The position numbers and the translations under genes were made by a program. Positions 25,888 to 35,666 of a DNA stretch of 64,000 nucleotides are shown here, piece after piece. Source of the stretch: Mycolicibacterium anyangense (GTDB lineage: Bacteria; Actinomycetota; Actinomycetes; Mycobacteriales; Mycobacteriaceae); assembly GCF_010731855.1 (NCBI RefSeq), contig NZ_AP022620.1, forward strand, positions 2,976,001-3,040,000. The letters run 5' to 3'. Below the pieces are notes generated by a model. It was given only the letters and a program-made list of their open reading frames with translations, made no database searches and was not told the DNA's origin. Each line of letters begins with the position of its first letter. The stretch's first letter is position 1.

Positions 25888-26616
25888 TTAGAGCGGGTGT
25901 CCCTGGGCGTAGGCCGTCGCCCAGTCCCGCACGGTGCGGGCGTACTGGTCAGAGTGGTTGTAGGCGTGCAGGGCGTTCATCCAGCCACGCGGGGTGGCCA
26001 GGTCTTTGCCGCGGAAGCACAGGTACCCGGCGGCCGACAGAGCAGCGTCGTCGATGTTGTCGGGACTGATCTGGCCGTCGTTGTTGGCGTCGACGCCGTA
26101 GAGCCGCCACGTCTCGGGGATGAACTGCATCGGTCCCATCGCCCTGGCATACACCGGATCACCGTCGTCGGAGGCATCGGAGTCGATGATCTCGAGGTTG
26201 CCGTTGGTGCCGTCGAGGTGGACGCCGCGGATCGGCGGCCTGACATCTCCGTTGGGCGCGACGATCGCCCCGCGGTACGTGCCGTGGTGGCTTTCCACCA
26301 TCCCGATGCCGGCCAGCGTCGTCCACGCCAGATGGCAGTTGGGATTCTCCACCTCGGCCACCCGTGCCGCGTAGGCGTAGGCCTCCAGCGCCGTCACCGG
26401 GATGTCGAGTGCCGCGGCGCGTTCGGCCGCCCACTGGTGCAGTTGGTCGGCGGGCCGGCCCTTGGCGTGGGTGTCCACGGCGGGCACCGGGTCACCCGCA
26501 GGCGGTGGCACGCCTTCGGGGATCGGCGTGCCCAGCTGCCACGAACAACTCGCGGCCAGCAGCAGCGCTGCTGTCGCGATGACGGCGCCGGCCCGCACCC
26601 AACGCGATGACGACAC
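25888..26616 (-). CDS. lpqU: LpqU-like lytic transglycosylase lipoprotein
   Basis: I chose GTG 26616 because GAGGAG lies six bases upstream; a longer frame to 26685 has no site. The 242-residue precursor has a signal peptide ending in a lipobox with Cys24 (LAASC). The mature part contains a SLT-type lysozyme-like fold: WTTLAGIGMVESHHGTY with probable catalytic Glu, then GPMQFIPETWRLYG and AGYLCFRG. A calcium-loop-like DANNDGQISPDNIDDA stretch follows. It would cleave peptidoglycan glycan strands at the outer face of the membrane. It matches Rv1022 in place and layout. It is divergent from efeU across a 177-bp regulatory gap. Confidence 0.85.
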   Translation of the reverse strand: MSSSRWVRAGAVIATAALLLAASCSWQLGTPIPEGVPPPAGDPVPAVDTHAKGRPADQLHQWAAERAAALDIPVTALEAYAYAARVAEVENPNCHLAWTTLAGIGMVESHHGTYRGAIVAPNGDVRPPIRGVHLDGTNGNLEIIDSDASDDGDPVYARAMGPMQFIPETWRLYGVDANNDGQISPDNIDDAALSAAGYLCFRGKDLATPRGWMNALHAYNHSDQYARTVRDWATAYAQGHPL

Positions 26617-26726
26617 GGAACTCCTCGAACCCAACTTGCGGTCTCTACATCGTCCCACGGGTTCAGGGCCGTTAGTCCCTAGCAAAGCCGAAGATCGGGC
26701 CGGTAACTTCCGTACCGCACCCCTGC

Positions 26727-26765
26727 TAAGGTAAGCCCACCCTATATTTGGTAAGCCTTAGCTGC
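26727..26765 (+). promoter_or_regulatory. Tandem IdeR-like iron boxes around the efeU -10
   Basis: Two GGTAAGCC half-boxes (26730-26737 and 26750-26757) lie exactly 20 bp apart, each within a 19-bp imperfect IdeR/DtxR-type palindrome (about 26727-26745 and 26747-26765; 13/19 and 12/19 by eye). A TATATT -10 (26743-26748) lies between the half-boxes. Iron-dependent repression of efeUOB by IdeR is inferred. Confidence 0.6.
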
Positions 26766-26793
26766 CCAACCAGAAGCCTGTGAGGAACTGCCG

Positions 26794-27705
26794 ATGACCA
26801 CGTCTTTCGCCGCTGCGGGACCAACGGTTCCCGCCCAGCTCTTCGGCAGCGGCCTCATCGGTCTGCGCGAGGGCCTCGAGGCCGGCATCGTCGTCATGGT
26901 CCTGGTCGCCTTCCTGGTCAAAGCGCAGCGCCGGGATGCCCTGAAATGGGTGTGGCTGGGGGTGGCCGCCGCCGTCGCGATGACCGTCACCGTGTTCCTG
27001 GTGATCCAGTACGGCACCTACACGATCAAGGATCTGGCCGCCGAGGCGATCGCCGGCGTGGCCTCCCTGGTGGCCGTCGCGATCGTCACCTCGATGGTGC
27101 TGTGGATGCGCAAGGCCTCGGCCGGACTGTCCGGCGAGTTGCGCGCCGGGATGTCCCGCGCCCTGGAAACCGGCGCCACCGCGGTGTTCATGCTGGCCTT
27201 CCTGGCGGTGGGCCGCGAAGGTTTCGAAACCGCGCTGTTCATGGTCGGCTACGCCGAGGCCGAGACCGCCTGGCCGCTGCTCGGTCTGCTCGTCGGCGTG
27301 GCAGCGGCCGCGGCGATCGCCTGGGGCATGTACGCCGGGGCGGTCCGGATCAATCTGGCCACGTTCTTCAAATACACCGGGGCGTTCCTGATCGTGGTCG
27401 CCGCCGGAATCCTGGCCTATGGCGTCGGCGCCCTGCAGACCGTCGGCTGGCTGCCCGGCCTCGGCGCCAAGGCCTTCGACGCCAGCGCGGGATTCAACTG
27501 GTCGTCCTGGTACGGCGAGATCATCCAGGGCGTCTTCAACATCACCCCCACCCCGACGGTGCTGCAGCTGATCGCCTGGCTCGGCTATCTCGCGATCGTC
27601 CTGACCGTCTTCCTGCGACCGGTGACCGCCACACCAGCCGCCCAGACCCCCACCAGCTCCGCCACCACGGAGCAAACCCCTCAACCCGAAAGGTCCGCTT
27701 CGTGA
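26794..27705 (+). CDS. efeU: EfeU, FTR1-family high-affinity iron permease
   Basis: The 303-residue membrane protein has seven hydrophobic segments and two REXXE iron-binding motifs: REGLE at residues 25-29 and REGFE near residue 143. These are the hallmark of FTR1/EfeU permeases, which import iron after oxidation by partner proteins. GAGGA precedes ATG 26794. Its stop overlaps the efeO GTG start, so efeU-efeO-efeB form a tightly coupled operon. IdeR-like boxes lie upstream. Confidence 0.93.
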   Translation: MTTSFAAAGPTVPAQLFGSGLIGLREGLEAGIVVMVLVAFLVKAQRRDALKWVWLGVAAAVAMTVTVFLVIQYGTYTIKDLAAEAIAGVASLVAVAIVTSMVLWMRKASAGLSGELRAGMSRALETGATAVFMLAFLAVGREGFETALFMVGYAEAETAWPLLGLLVGVAAAAAIAWGMYAGAVRINLATFFKYTGAFLIVVAAGILAYGVGALQTVGWLPGLGAKAFDASAGFNWSSWYGEIIQGVFNITPTPTVLQLIAWLGYLAIVLTVFLRPVTATPAAQTPTSSATTEQTPQPERSAS

Positions 27706-28865
27706 TCCTGCCCGCCTCCCTCAAATCCGGTGCCGCCGCCGCGGCCGCGATCCTCGCCGGGGTGTCCCTGGCCGGATGTACGGCCAAGGAAACCAAGTCC
27801 GCCGACCCGGGCAGCAAAGCCGAGCAGATCACCGTCGACGCCTCCGACACCGCCTGCACCCTGTCGGGCACCACGGCCAAGACCGGCCCGAGCACGTTCG
27901 TGATCACCAACAACGGCACCAAAGTCACCGAGTTCTACGTCTACGGCGAGGGCGAGCGGGTGATGGGCGAGGTGGAGAACATCTCCCCCGGCCTGCAGCG
28001 CAAGCTGATCGTGCAGCTGGGCCAGCCCGGCACCTACCAGACCGCCTGCAAGCCCGGGATGATCGGCGACGGCATCCGCGGCGACTTCGTGGTCACCGGT
28101 GATGCGATCGCCGTCGACACCGAGGGCAAGTTCAAGGAAGCCTCCGACAGCTACAAGCGCTACGTCAACAGCCAGACCGACGCCCTCATCCCGGCCACCG
28201 AGGCCTTCACCGCGGCGATCAAGGCCGGCGACATCGCCAAGGCCAAGTCGCTGTACCCGACCACCCGCACCTACTACGAGCGCATCGAGCCGGTCGCCGA
28301 GTCGTTCCCGGACAACCTCGACCCGCGCATCGACCTGCGCGAGGCCGACCTGGAGCCGGGCCAGAAGTGGACCGGGTTCCACCGCCTGGAGAAGGACCTG
28401 TGGGTCAGCGGCCTGCAGCCCGACACCAACGCCGTCGCCGACCAGCTGGTCGCCGACGTCAAGGAACTCGACAACGGCGTCAAGGCACCCGGCTGGACCA
28501 TCGACTCGACCCAGATCGCCGGCGGCGCACAAGGTCTGCTCGACGAGGTGGCCAGCAGCAAGATCACCGGCGAAGAGGACATCTTCAGCCACACCGACCT
28601 CTGGGACTTCGAAGCCAACGTCGAAGGCTCGCAGACCGCCGTCGCCTCGGTCCGCCCGATCCTCGACGAGCGTGACCCCGACCTGGGCAAGCGGGTCGAC
28701 AAGCGCTTCGCCGACGTCGAGGCGCTGCTGGCCAAGTACCGCAAGGGCGACGGCTTCGTCTCCTACGACAGCGTTACCGAACCGCAGCGTCAGGAACTGT
28801 CCCGCGCCATCGACGCGCTGAGCAAGGAAGTGAGTCAGGTCCAAGGTGTCATCGCTCCCCAATAA
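27702..28865 (+). CDS. efeO: EfeO, iron-uptake lipoprotein with cupredoxin and M75 domains
   Basis: Start GTG 27702 overlaps the efeU stop (GTGA); the frame is open further upstream but inside efeU. The 387-residue protein has a lipoprotein signal with Cys26 (LAGC), an N-terminal cupredoxin-like domain (about 40-130) and a C-terminal M75 peptidase-like domain (about 140-385) with the HXXE motif at His227 (FHRLEKDLW). EfeO binds iron in the periplasm-like space and hands it to EfeU. The last 20 bp overlap efeB. Confidence 0.92.
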   Translation: MILPASLKSGAAAAAAILAGVSLAGCTAKETKSADPGSKAEQITVDASDTACTLSGTTAKTGPSTFVITNNGTKVTEFYVYGEGERVMGEVENISPGLQRKLIVQLGQPGTYQTACKPGMIGDGIRGDFVVTGDAIAVDTEGKFKEASDSYKRYVNSQTDALIPATEAFTAAIKAGDIAKAKSLYPTTRTYYERIEPVAESFPDNLDPRIDLREADLEPGQKWTGFHRLEKDLWVSGLQPDTNAVADQLVADVKELDNGVKAPGWTIDSTQIAGGAQGLLDEVASSKITGEEDIFSHTDLWDFEANVEGSQTAVASVRPILDERDPDLGKRVDKRFADVEALLAKYRKGDGFVSYDSVTEPQRQELSRAIDALSKEVSQVQGVIAPQ

Positions 28866-30153
28866 CACTGACGTGACGCCGGCCGAGCCGGCGCGCCCGG
28901 GGCTGTCCCGGCGCAAGCTGTTCGGCGCCGCCGGCGTCACCGCGGCCGTCGTCGGCGCCGCGGGCGCCGGCGCACTGGCCGGACGGGCCTCGGCGGCCAG
29001 CACGATGGATCACGGGCTGGACAAGCCGGTGCCGTTCCGCGGCACCCATCAGGCCGGCATCGTGACACCGGCGCAGGACCGGATGCATTTCGCCACCTTC
29101 GACATCACCACCGACTCCAAGGCCGACGTCGTGGCGATGCTCAAGGAATGGACCGGCATGGCCGAGCGGATGACCGCCGGTCACGAAGCCGTGCACGACG
29201 GTGCGATCGGACTCAATCCCTATGCGCCGCCCGCCGATACCGGCGAGGCGCTCGGGCTGCCCGCCTCGCAGCTGACGCTGACCATCGGCTTCGGTCCGAG
29301 CTTCTTCCTCAAGGACGGCAAGGACCGCTTCGGGATCGGCGGCCAGAAGCCGGCGCTGCTGGAGAACCTGCCGAAGTTCCCCAACGAGACCCTGGACCCG
29401 GCACGCTGCGGCGGCGACATCGTGGTGCAGGCCTGCGCCAACGACCCGCAGGTCGCCGTGCACGCGATCCGCAACCTGGCCAGGGTCGGGTTCGGCACTG
29501 TCGCGGTGCGCTACTCCCAGCTCGGGTTCGGGCGCACCTCGTCGACCACCCGGGAACAGTCCACCCCGCGAAACCTGTTCGGGTTCAAGGACGGAACCAA
29601 CAACATCAAGGCTGAGGACACCTCGACCCTCGACGACCAGGTGTGGGTGGCAGGCGGTGACGGGCCGGCCTGGATGACGGGCGGCACGTATCTGATCAGC
29701 CGGCGGATCCGGATGCGCATCGAGAACTGGGACCGCACCACGCTGCTGGAGCAGGAGCGGGTGATCGGCAGGCAGAAGGGCAGCGGGGCGCCCAACGGGC
29801 TGACCCAGGAGTTCGAGGAACTCAACCTCGACCTCGTCGACAACAAGAGCAACCCGCTGATCGACATGGGCGCGCACGTCCGGCTGGCCTCACACCAGCA
29901 CCTCGGTGGCATCCGGATTCTGCGGCGCGGCTACAACTTCACCGACGGCAGCGACGGGTACGGGCATCTGGACGCAGGACTGTTCTTCATCGCGTTCATG
30001 CGCAACCCGGCCAAGCAGTTCATCCCGATGCAGACCGAACTGGCCCGCCACGACGCCCTCAACGAGTACATCACCCACACCGGCAGCGCGATCTTCGCCT
30101 GCCCGCCCGGACTGGGCGACAGCGACTACTGGGGCTCCACGCTGCTGGGTTGA
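28846..30153 (+). CDS. efeB: EfeB, Tat-exported Dyp-type peroxidase/deferrochelatase
   Basis: The 435-residue protein carries a twin-arginine signal (LSRRKLFGAAG, Arg22-Arg23, then a hydrophobic stretch ending near ASA at about 52). The mature domain is a dye-decolourising peroxidase with the GXXDG motif in FGFKDGTNN (about residue 245) and a heme-ligand region near RILRRGYNFTDG. EfeB oxidises ferrous iron or releases iron from heme outside the membrane. GTG 28846 lies inside the efeO end. The gene overlaps the mazG end by 28 bp, tail to tail. Confidence 0.93.
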   Translation: MSSLPNNTDVTPAEPARPGLSRRKLFGAAGVTAAVVGAAGAGALAGRASAASTMDHGLDKPVPFRGTHQAGIVTPAQDRMHFATFDITTDSKADVVAMLKEWTGMAERMTAGHEAVHDGAIGLNPYAPPADTGEALGLPASQLTLTIGFGPSFFLKDGKDRFGIGGQKPALLENLPKFPNETLDPARCGGDIVVQACANDPQVAVHAIRNLARVGFGTVAVRYSQLGFGRTSSTTREQSTPRNLFGFKDGTNNIKAEDTSTLDDQVWVAGGDGPAWMTGGTYLISRRIRMRIENWDRTTLLEQERVIGRQKGSGAPNGLTQEFEELNLDLVDNKSNPLIDMGAHVRLASHQHLGGIRILRRGYNFTDGSDGYGHLDAGLFFIAFMRNPAKQFIPMQTELARHDALNEYITHTGSAIFACPPGLGDSDYWGSTLLG

Positions 30154-31064
30154 GCCGACGGCCAGTGCGCCCGCCAGTCCTGCTCGGTGGGCGCACCGGC
30201 TGGGCCGCCGATCTCGCCGCGGGCCGACGCGATCGCCTTCTCGACAGCGCGCACGGTGTCCATGAACTCCAGAACCCTTGTGCGCAGCTCATTCTCGGCA
30301 TCGCAATCGGCGCTGACCGTGACGGTGGTGATCGAACTCGGGATCAGATCGGCGGGCACGCCGGCATTGACCACCCGGGCGATCACCTTCTGCGCCAGCA
30401 GCAGCGCAGGCTGCGCGGTCGCGATGTCATCGACACAGGAGGAACGGGCAGCCTTCTCCAGCGCCTTGCGTTGCTCCCACTGGGCCAGCTGGTCCTCCAG
30501 GCTGATCGACTCACCGGCCAGCACCGCAGGCACCCGATTGCCGAGCTTACGGACCAGCGCATCGGCCACATCGTCGATCGAAAAAGCTTGCTGCGACGCC
30601 TCTTCGGCGATCCTGGCGTGGAACAGCACCTGCAGCAGGACGTCGCCCAGCTCGTCGCGCAGTTCCTCCAGATTGCCGCCGCGCACCGCGTCGAACAACT
30701 CGTAGGTCTCCTCCAGCAGGTAGCGGCGCAGCGAGTCGTGGGTCTGCTCGCTCTCCCACGGACCCGCCGTACGCAGCCGGTCCATCACCGCCACCGCGTC
30801 GAGCAGACGCTCGCCGGGCTGCGGATCGGGTACGGCGATCAGCCGCTCACCGGCGGCCAGCCGGGCCTTCACCGCGGGATGCTCGCGGTCCGAGGACAGC
30901 AGCACCGCCGCGTCCTGCCCGGTGAGCACCGGCCGCGCCGACGGCAACGACCACGGCACCCGGACCGGCATCTCCTCGGTGTATTGCACGTCCCCGCTGA
31001 GCAATTCGACCGCTTCGACCGGCACGAGCGCGGGCCGGCGCGGGTCGACGAGGATGACGGTCAC
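30126..31064 (-). CDS. mazG: MazG nucleoside triphosphate pyrophosphohydrolase
   Basis: The 312-residue enzyme hydrolyses NTPs to NMP and pyrophosphate, removing oxidised or non-canonical nucleotides. The central MazG domain (about 110-195) has the metal-binding pattern [12 protein letters not shown], then [21 protein letters not shown]. The N-terminal 100 residues and C-terminal tail are typical of the long mycobacterial form. GTG 31064 overlaps the mfd stop, so it is co-translated with mfd, linking nucleotide-pool cleaning to DNA repair. It corresponds to Rv1021. Confidence 0.93.
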   Translation of the reverse strand: MTVILVDPRRPALVPVEAVELLSGDVQYTEEMPVRVPWSLPSARPVLTGQDAAVLLSSDREHPAVKARLAAGERLIAVPDPQPGERLLDAVAVMDRLRTAGPWESEQTHDSLRRYLLEETYELFDAVRGGNLEELRDELGDVLLQVLFHARIAEEASQQAFSIDDVADALVRKLGNRVPAVLAGESISLEDQLAQWEQRKALEKAARSSCVDDIATAQPALLLAQKVIARVVNAGVPADLIPSSITTVTVSADCDAENELRTRVLEFMDTVRAVEKAIASARGEIGGPAGAPTEQDWRAHWPSAQPSSVEPQ

Positions 31065-34000
31065 GGCGCAGCCACCGGAGCGAACGTCGTGATGTCGACC
31101 TCGCCCTGCGGCCGCCCGTCGAGGGCCAGCAGCAGGTCGGCGATCATCTGCACCAACTCCAGGTCCCGGATCCGCGGCGCACCCACGCCGCTACCGGCGC
31201 GCGGGATCGGCACCTGCACCGTCGACGTCGTGGCCCGGTAGCTCGCGCCCGGATACACCCGCTTCAGCCGCAGCTGCGCGGAGTCCAGCAGGGTCAGCGG
31301 CGACAGCCGAAGCGTTGTCGGAGAACCGGTTCCGGTGGCCGCAACCTCGGTGACACCGTACTGGCGGCACAGCAGCCGCAACCGCGCCACGGCAACCAGT
31401 CGCTGGGCCGGCTCGGGCAGCGGGCCGTAGCGGTCGATCAGTTCCTCGACCACCGCGGCCACCCTGGCGTCGTCGCCGGCCGCGGCGAGCCTGCGGTAGG
31501 CCTCCAGCCGCAGCCTGTCACTGGCGATGTACTCCGGCGGCAGGTTGGCGTCCACCGGCAAGTCGATACGGACGTCCTTGGGCTCCTCGGCGGTGGTGAC
31601 CGTCTTGCCGTCGGCCGCCGCCCGGTAGGCCTCGACCGCCTCACCAACCAGTCGCACATACAAGTCGAAGCCCACACCGGCGACGTGGCCGGACTGTTCA
31701 ACGCCCAGCACGTTGCCCGCCCCGCGAATCTCCAAGTCCTTCAACGCAACTGCCATACCCGCACCCAGTTCGTTGTTCTGCGCGATAGTGGCCAGCCGGT
31801 CAAAGGCGGTCTCGGTGAGCGGCATCTCCTTGGGGTACAGGAAGTAGGCGTAGCCGCGCTCCCGGCTGCGGCCAACCCGGCCCCGCAACTGGTGCAGCTG
31901 GGACAGGCCGAAGGTATCGGCGCGCTCGACGATCAGGGTGTTGGCGTTCGAGATGTCCAGCCCGGTCTCGACGATGGTGGTACACACCAGAATGTCGAAC
32001 TCCCGGTTCCAGAACCCTTCGACGGTGCGCTCCAGCTGATCTTCGGGCATCTGGCCGTGCGCCACCACCACCCGCGCCTCGGGCACCAGATCCTTGACCC
32101 GTGCGGCGGCGGCGTCGATGCTGCTGACCCGGTTGTGGATGTAGAAGGCCTGCCCGTCGCGCAGCAGTTCACGGCGTAGTGCGGCAGCCACCTGCTTGTC
32201 GTCGTGCGGGCCGACGTAGGTGAGCACCGGGTAGCGCTCCTCGGGCGGGGTGAGGATGGTCGACATCTCCCGGATCCCGGCCAGGCTCATCTCCAGGGTG
32301 CGCGGTATCGGCGTGGCGCTCATGGTCAGCACGTCGACGTGGGTGCGCAGGCTCTTGATGTGTTCCTTGTGCTCCACACCGAAACGCTGTTCCTCGTCGA
32401 CGATCACCAGACCGAGGTCCTTCCAGCGCACCGCGGTCTGCAGCAGCCGGTGGGTGCCGATCACGATGTCGACACTGCCGTCGGCCATCCCCTCGATGAC
32501 GGCACGCGACTCGGCCGGATCGGTGAACCGCGAAAGTCCTTTCACCGTCACGGGAAAGCCCGCCATCCGCGCGGTGAACGTCTGCAGGTGCTGGTCGGCC
32601 AGCAGCGTGGTGGGCACCAGCACCGCCACCTGCTTACCGTCCTGCACCGCCTTGAAGGCCGCCCGCACCGCGATCTCGGTCTTGCCGTAGCCCACGTCAC
32701 CACAGATCACCCGGTCCATCGGGACCGGCTTCTCCATGTCGCTCTTGACCTCCTGGATAGCGGTGAGCTGGTCCATCGTCTCGGTGAAGCCGAACGCATC
32801 CTCCATCTCGGCCTGCCACGGGGTGTCCGGGCCGAACGCATGCCCCGGGGCGGCCTGCCGCTTGGCGTAGAGCGCCACGAGTTCGCTGGCGATCTCGCGA
32901 ACGGCCTTGCGCGCCTTGGTTTTCGTGTTCGTCCAGTCGCTGCCGCCGAGCTTGCTCAGGCTGGGCTCCTGGCCGCCGACGTAGCGGGACAGCTGATCCA
33001 GTGAGTCCATCGGCACGTAGAGCCGGTCGGCGGCCTGGCCGCGCTTGGACGACGCGTACTCCAGCACCAGGTATTCGCGGCGGGCCCCGCCGACGGTGCG
33101 TTCGACCATCTCCACGAACCGGCCGATGCCGTGCTGATCGTGCACCACCAGGTCACCGGCGGTCAGCGCCAGCGGGTCAACGGTGTTGCGGCGCTTGGCC
33201 GCCAGCCGCTTGCCGTCGGTCGCGGTGACCCGGTTGCCGGTCAGGTCGGTCTCGGTGATCACCACCAGATTGGCGCCGGGAACCACGATGCCGTCGTGCA
33301 GCGGGCCCTTGAGCACGCCCACCACGCCGGCGTTGGGCGGCTCGCCCGCCTCGATCATGGCCGCCGGGGTGTCCCGCTCGGCGAGTTGTTCGACGACGCG
33401 GTGCGCGGTGCCGGTGCCCGGGGCGACGACGGCGGCGAAACCTCCGGTCAGCACGTGGGCACGCAACATCGCGAAGATCTCGTCGACGTTGCTCTGCTGG
33501 CCACGAGCGGTCGGCGACGCGCGCACCTCGAGTTCGATCGCCTGCTCGTCGGCGAGCTGGCTCAGCGTCCACCACGGATGCCCGCCGGCCGCGGCGGCCT
33601 GGCGCACCTCGGCGAGCTCACGGAAGCCCGAACCGCCCAGCTGCTCGAGATCGATCGGGGCGTCACCGCCGATGGCCGCCACCGACCACGACGCCTCCAG
33701 GAACTCCCGCCCGGTCTTGATCAGGTCGGCCCCGCGGGTGCGCACCTTCTCCGGATCGCACACCAGCACCGGCGTGCCGGCCGGCAGGTGATCGGTGAGC
33801 AGGGTGAGCTCGTCGGGCCGCAGCACCGGGGCCAGCGCCTCCATGCCGTCGACGGCGATACCGTCGGCCAGCTTGGCCAGCATCTCCCCGACGCTGCCGG
33901 TCACCCGGTTGTCGTCACCGCTGGGACGGTCGGCGACCAGCCGGGCCGCCCGCGCCCGCACCTGCTCGGTGAGCAGCAGTTCGCGGCACGGCACGGCGAC

Positions 34001-34741
34001 CACCGTGTCGACCTCGATCTCCGGGATCGAGCGCTGATCGGCCACCGAGAACATCCGGATCTCGCTGACCTCGTCGCCCCAGAACTCGACGCGCACCGGG
34101 TGCTCGGCAGTCGGCGGGAACAGGTCAAGGATGCCGCCGCGCACCGCGAACTCACCGCGCTTGGCGACCATGTCGACCCGGGTGTAGGCCAGCTCGACCA
34201 GCCGGGCCACCAGGTCGTCGAAGTCCAGCTCGGCTGCTGTGCCTGATGTCGCCGGCCCGGCGGCTCCGGCCGCGAGGATCACCGGCTCGATATCGGCGAC
34301 GTCGGGCGCCATCGGCTGCAGCAGGGACCGCACCGTGGTCACGACCACGCGCAGCGGCGGGCCCAGCCGGGCGTCGTCGGGGTGGGCCAGCCGGCGCAGC
34401 AGCATCAGCCGAGCACCGACGGTGTCGACACCGGGCGACAGCCGTTCGTGCGGCAGGGTCTCCCAGGACGGGAACAGCGCGACCGCGGGACCGAACACCC
34501 CGCGCAGCTCGGCCGTGAGGTCGTCGGCTTCCCGGCCCGTTGCGGTGACCACCAGAAGCGGCCCCCCGCGGGCCAGCGCACAGGCGGTGTAGAGCTTGGC
34601 GGCCGACGGTCCGACCACAGCCAGCTCGGCGGGGCGCTGCGCCGCGCGGTCCGCCAGTTCGGCGAACGTGGGCGCGCGCAACGCCAATTCGACCAGACCC
34701 GCGATCGGGGTCTGGACATACTGGTGCCCCGGTGCGGTCAT
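31061..34741 (-). CDS. mfd: Mfd transcription-repair coupling factor
   Basis: The 1226-residue ATP-dependent translocase removes RNA polymerase stalled at lesions and recruits UvrA. Visible modules are a UvrB-like N-terminal region (about 1-350), the RNA-polymerase-interacting domain with [13 protein letters not shown] (about 530), and RecG-like helicase motifs: Walker [12 protein letters not shown] (about 680), [20 protein letters not shown], and [23 protein letters not shown]-terminal domain follows. Length fits mycobacterial Mfd (Rv1020). It lies 55 bp after the TetR gene and overlaps mazG by 4 bp. Confidence 0.97.
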   Translation of the reverse strand: MTAPGHQYVQTPIAGLVELALRAPTFAELADRAAQRPAELAVVGPSAAKLYTACALARGGPLLVVTATGREADDLTAELRGVFGPAVALFPSWETLPHERLSPGVDTVGARLMLLRRLAHPDDARLGPPLRVVVTTVRSLLQPMAPDVADIEPVILAAGAAGPATSGTAAELDFDDLVARLVELAYTRVDMVAKRGEFAVRGGILDLFPPTAEHPVRVEFWGDEVSEIRMFSVADQRSIPEIEVDTVVAVPCRELLLTEQVRARAARLVADRPSGDDNRVTGSVGEMLAKLADGIAVDGMEALAPVLRPDELTLLTDHLPAGTPVLVCDPEKVRTRGADLIKTGREFLEASWSVAAIGGDAPIDLEQLGGSGFRELAEVRQAAAAGGHPWWTLSQLADEQAIELEVRASPTARGQQSNVDEIFAMLRAHVLTGGFAAVVAPGTGTAHRVVEQLAERDTPAAMIEAGEPPNAGVVGVLKGPLHDGIVVPGANLVVITETDLTGNRVTATDGKRLAAKRRNTVDPLALTAGDLVVHDQHGIGRFVEMVERTVGGARREYLVLEYASSKRGQAADRLYVPMDSLDQLSRYVGGQEPSLSKLGGSDWTNTKTKARKAVREIASELVALYAKRQAAPGHAFGPDTPWQAEMEDAFGFTETMDQLTAIQEVKSDMEKPVPMDRVICGDVGYGKTEIAVRAAFKAVQDGKQVAVLVPTTLLADQHLQTFTARMAGFPVTVKGLSRFTDPAESRAVIEGMADGSVDIVIGTHRLLQTAVRWKDLGLVIVDEEQRFGVEHKEHIKSLRTHVDVLTMSATPIPRTLEMSLAGIREMSTILTPPEERYPVLTYVGPHDDKQVAAALRRELLRDGQAFYIHNRVSSIDAAAARVKDLVPEARVVVAHGQMPEDQLERTVEGFWNREFDILVCTTIVETGLDISNANTLIVERADTFGLSQLHQLRGRVGRSRERGYAYFLYPKEMPLTETAFDRLATIAQNNELGAGMAVALKDLEIRGAGNVLGVEQSGHVAGVGFDLYVRLVGEAVEAYRAAADGKTVTTAEEPKDVRIDLPVDANLPPEYIASDRLRLEAYRRLAAAGDDARVAAVVEELIDRYGPLPEPAQRLVAVARLRLLCRQYGVTEVAATGTGSPTTLRLSPLTLLDSAQLRLKRVYPGASYRATTSTVQVPIPRAGSGVGAPRIRDLELVQMIADLLLALDGRPQGEVDITTFAPVAAP

Positions 34742-34796
34742 GATGTGACCATTCTAGGCAGCTTGGACCGAAGCCGTTGCGGCGGGCCTTGATTCG

Positions 34797-35432
34797 CTAG
34801 TCGGCTTCCAGCTGCGGATCGGGCTCGAGATGGGTCAGGCCGTTCCACATCAGGTTCACCAGATGGGCGGCCACCACTTCCTTCTTCGGCTCGCGGGTGT
34901 CCAGCCACCACTGGGCGGTCATCGACACCGACCCGACCAGGGCCTGGGCGTACAGCGGTGCCAGTTCGGGGTCCAGGCCGCGGCGGGAGAAGTCACCGGC
35001 CAGGATCGAGGACACCTGGTTGACGGCGTCGTTGAGCAGGCTGGAGTAGGTCCCCGTACTGATCGCGGCCGGGGAGTCGCGGATCAGGATCCGGAAGCCG
35101 TCGGTGCGCTCCTCGACGTAGGTCAGCAGCGCCAGCGCCACCCGCTCCAACCGCACCCGGGATCGGTTGTTGGTCAGCGAGGAGGTGATGCCGTCCAGCA
35201 GCGCCGACATCTCGCGGTCGACGACCACCGCATACAGGCCCTCCTTGCCGCCGAAGTGCTCGTAGACCACCGGCTTGGAGACATTGGCCCGCAGCGCGAT
35301 CTCCTCGATCGAGGTGCCCTCGTAGCCGCGCTCGGCAAACAGCGTCCTGGCGATGTCGATGAGCTGCCGACGCCGTTCGGTGCCTGTCATCCGCGCCCGA
35401 GGTGCGCGCGGCTCCTTCTCGGGTGCTGCCAC
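34797..35432 (-). CDS. TetR-family regulator (Rv1019-type)
   Basis: The 211-residue protein has an N-terminal helix-turn-helix (about 20-65): RRQLIDIARTLFAERGYEGTSIEEIALRANVSKPVVYEHFGGKEGL, here given only as its two key blocks, GYEGTSIEEIA and VSKPVVYEHF. The C-terminal ligand domain has a conserved GLTHLEPDP end. In M. tuberculosis the equivalent gene is reported as an autorepressor that also affects mfd and mazG; the same order is kept here. A TAGGCT -10 (minus strand 35446-35441) is 8 bases before GTG 35432, suggesting a leaderless mRNA. Confidence 0.85.
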   Translation of the reverse strand: MAAPEKEPRAPRARMTGTERRRQLIDIARTLFAERGYEGTSIEEIALRANVSKPVVYEHFGGKEGLYAVVVDREMSALLDGITSSLTNNRSRVRLERVALALLTYVEERTDGFRILIRDSPAAISTGTYSSLLNDAVNQVSSILAGDFSRRGLDPELAPLYAQALVGSVSMTAQWWLDTREPKKEVVAAHLVNLMWNGLTHLEPDPQLEAD

Positions 35433-35485
35433 AAGGGGTGAGCCTATCGGTTTGCACTAGAGTCTCAGGCGAACATTGCAGCCAG

Positions 35486-35557
35486 TCCGTCGTGGTGTAA
35501 TCGGCAGCACCTCTGATTTTGGTTCAGATAGTTCAGGTTCGAGTCCTGGCGACGGAG
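35486..35557 (+). tRNA. tRNA-Gln (TTG)
   Basis: Cloverleaf folds by eye: acceptor TCCGTCG (35486-35492) with CGACGGA (35550-35556), anticodon arm TCTGA-TTTTGGT-TCAGA with anticodon TTG, and T-arm around GGTTCGAGTCC. The discriminator is G; CCA is not encoded. Confidence 0.93.
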
Positions 35558-35604
35558 CGAGCTCTCGGCGAGCGACCCTTGGCCGAGTGCAACTAGAGCG
35601 CGAC

Positions 35605-35653
35605 TGTGCGGTTTCATACGGCGTGGACGGCGTGGCGCGTATGAAACCGCACA
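35605..35653 (+). promoter_or_regulatory. 16-bp perfect inverted repeat in front of glmU
   Basis: Arms 35605-35620 and 35638-35653 pair perfectly around a 17-base GC-rich loop. The hairpin ends two bases before the GGGAGG ribosome site of glmU. No T-run follows, so it may be an I-shaped terminator for tRNA-Gln, a leader structure on glmU mRNA, or a small repeat element. Confidence 0.7.
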
Positions 35654-35666
35654 CTGGGAGGTCTGG

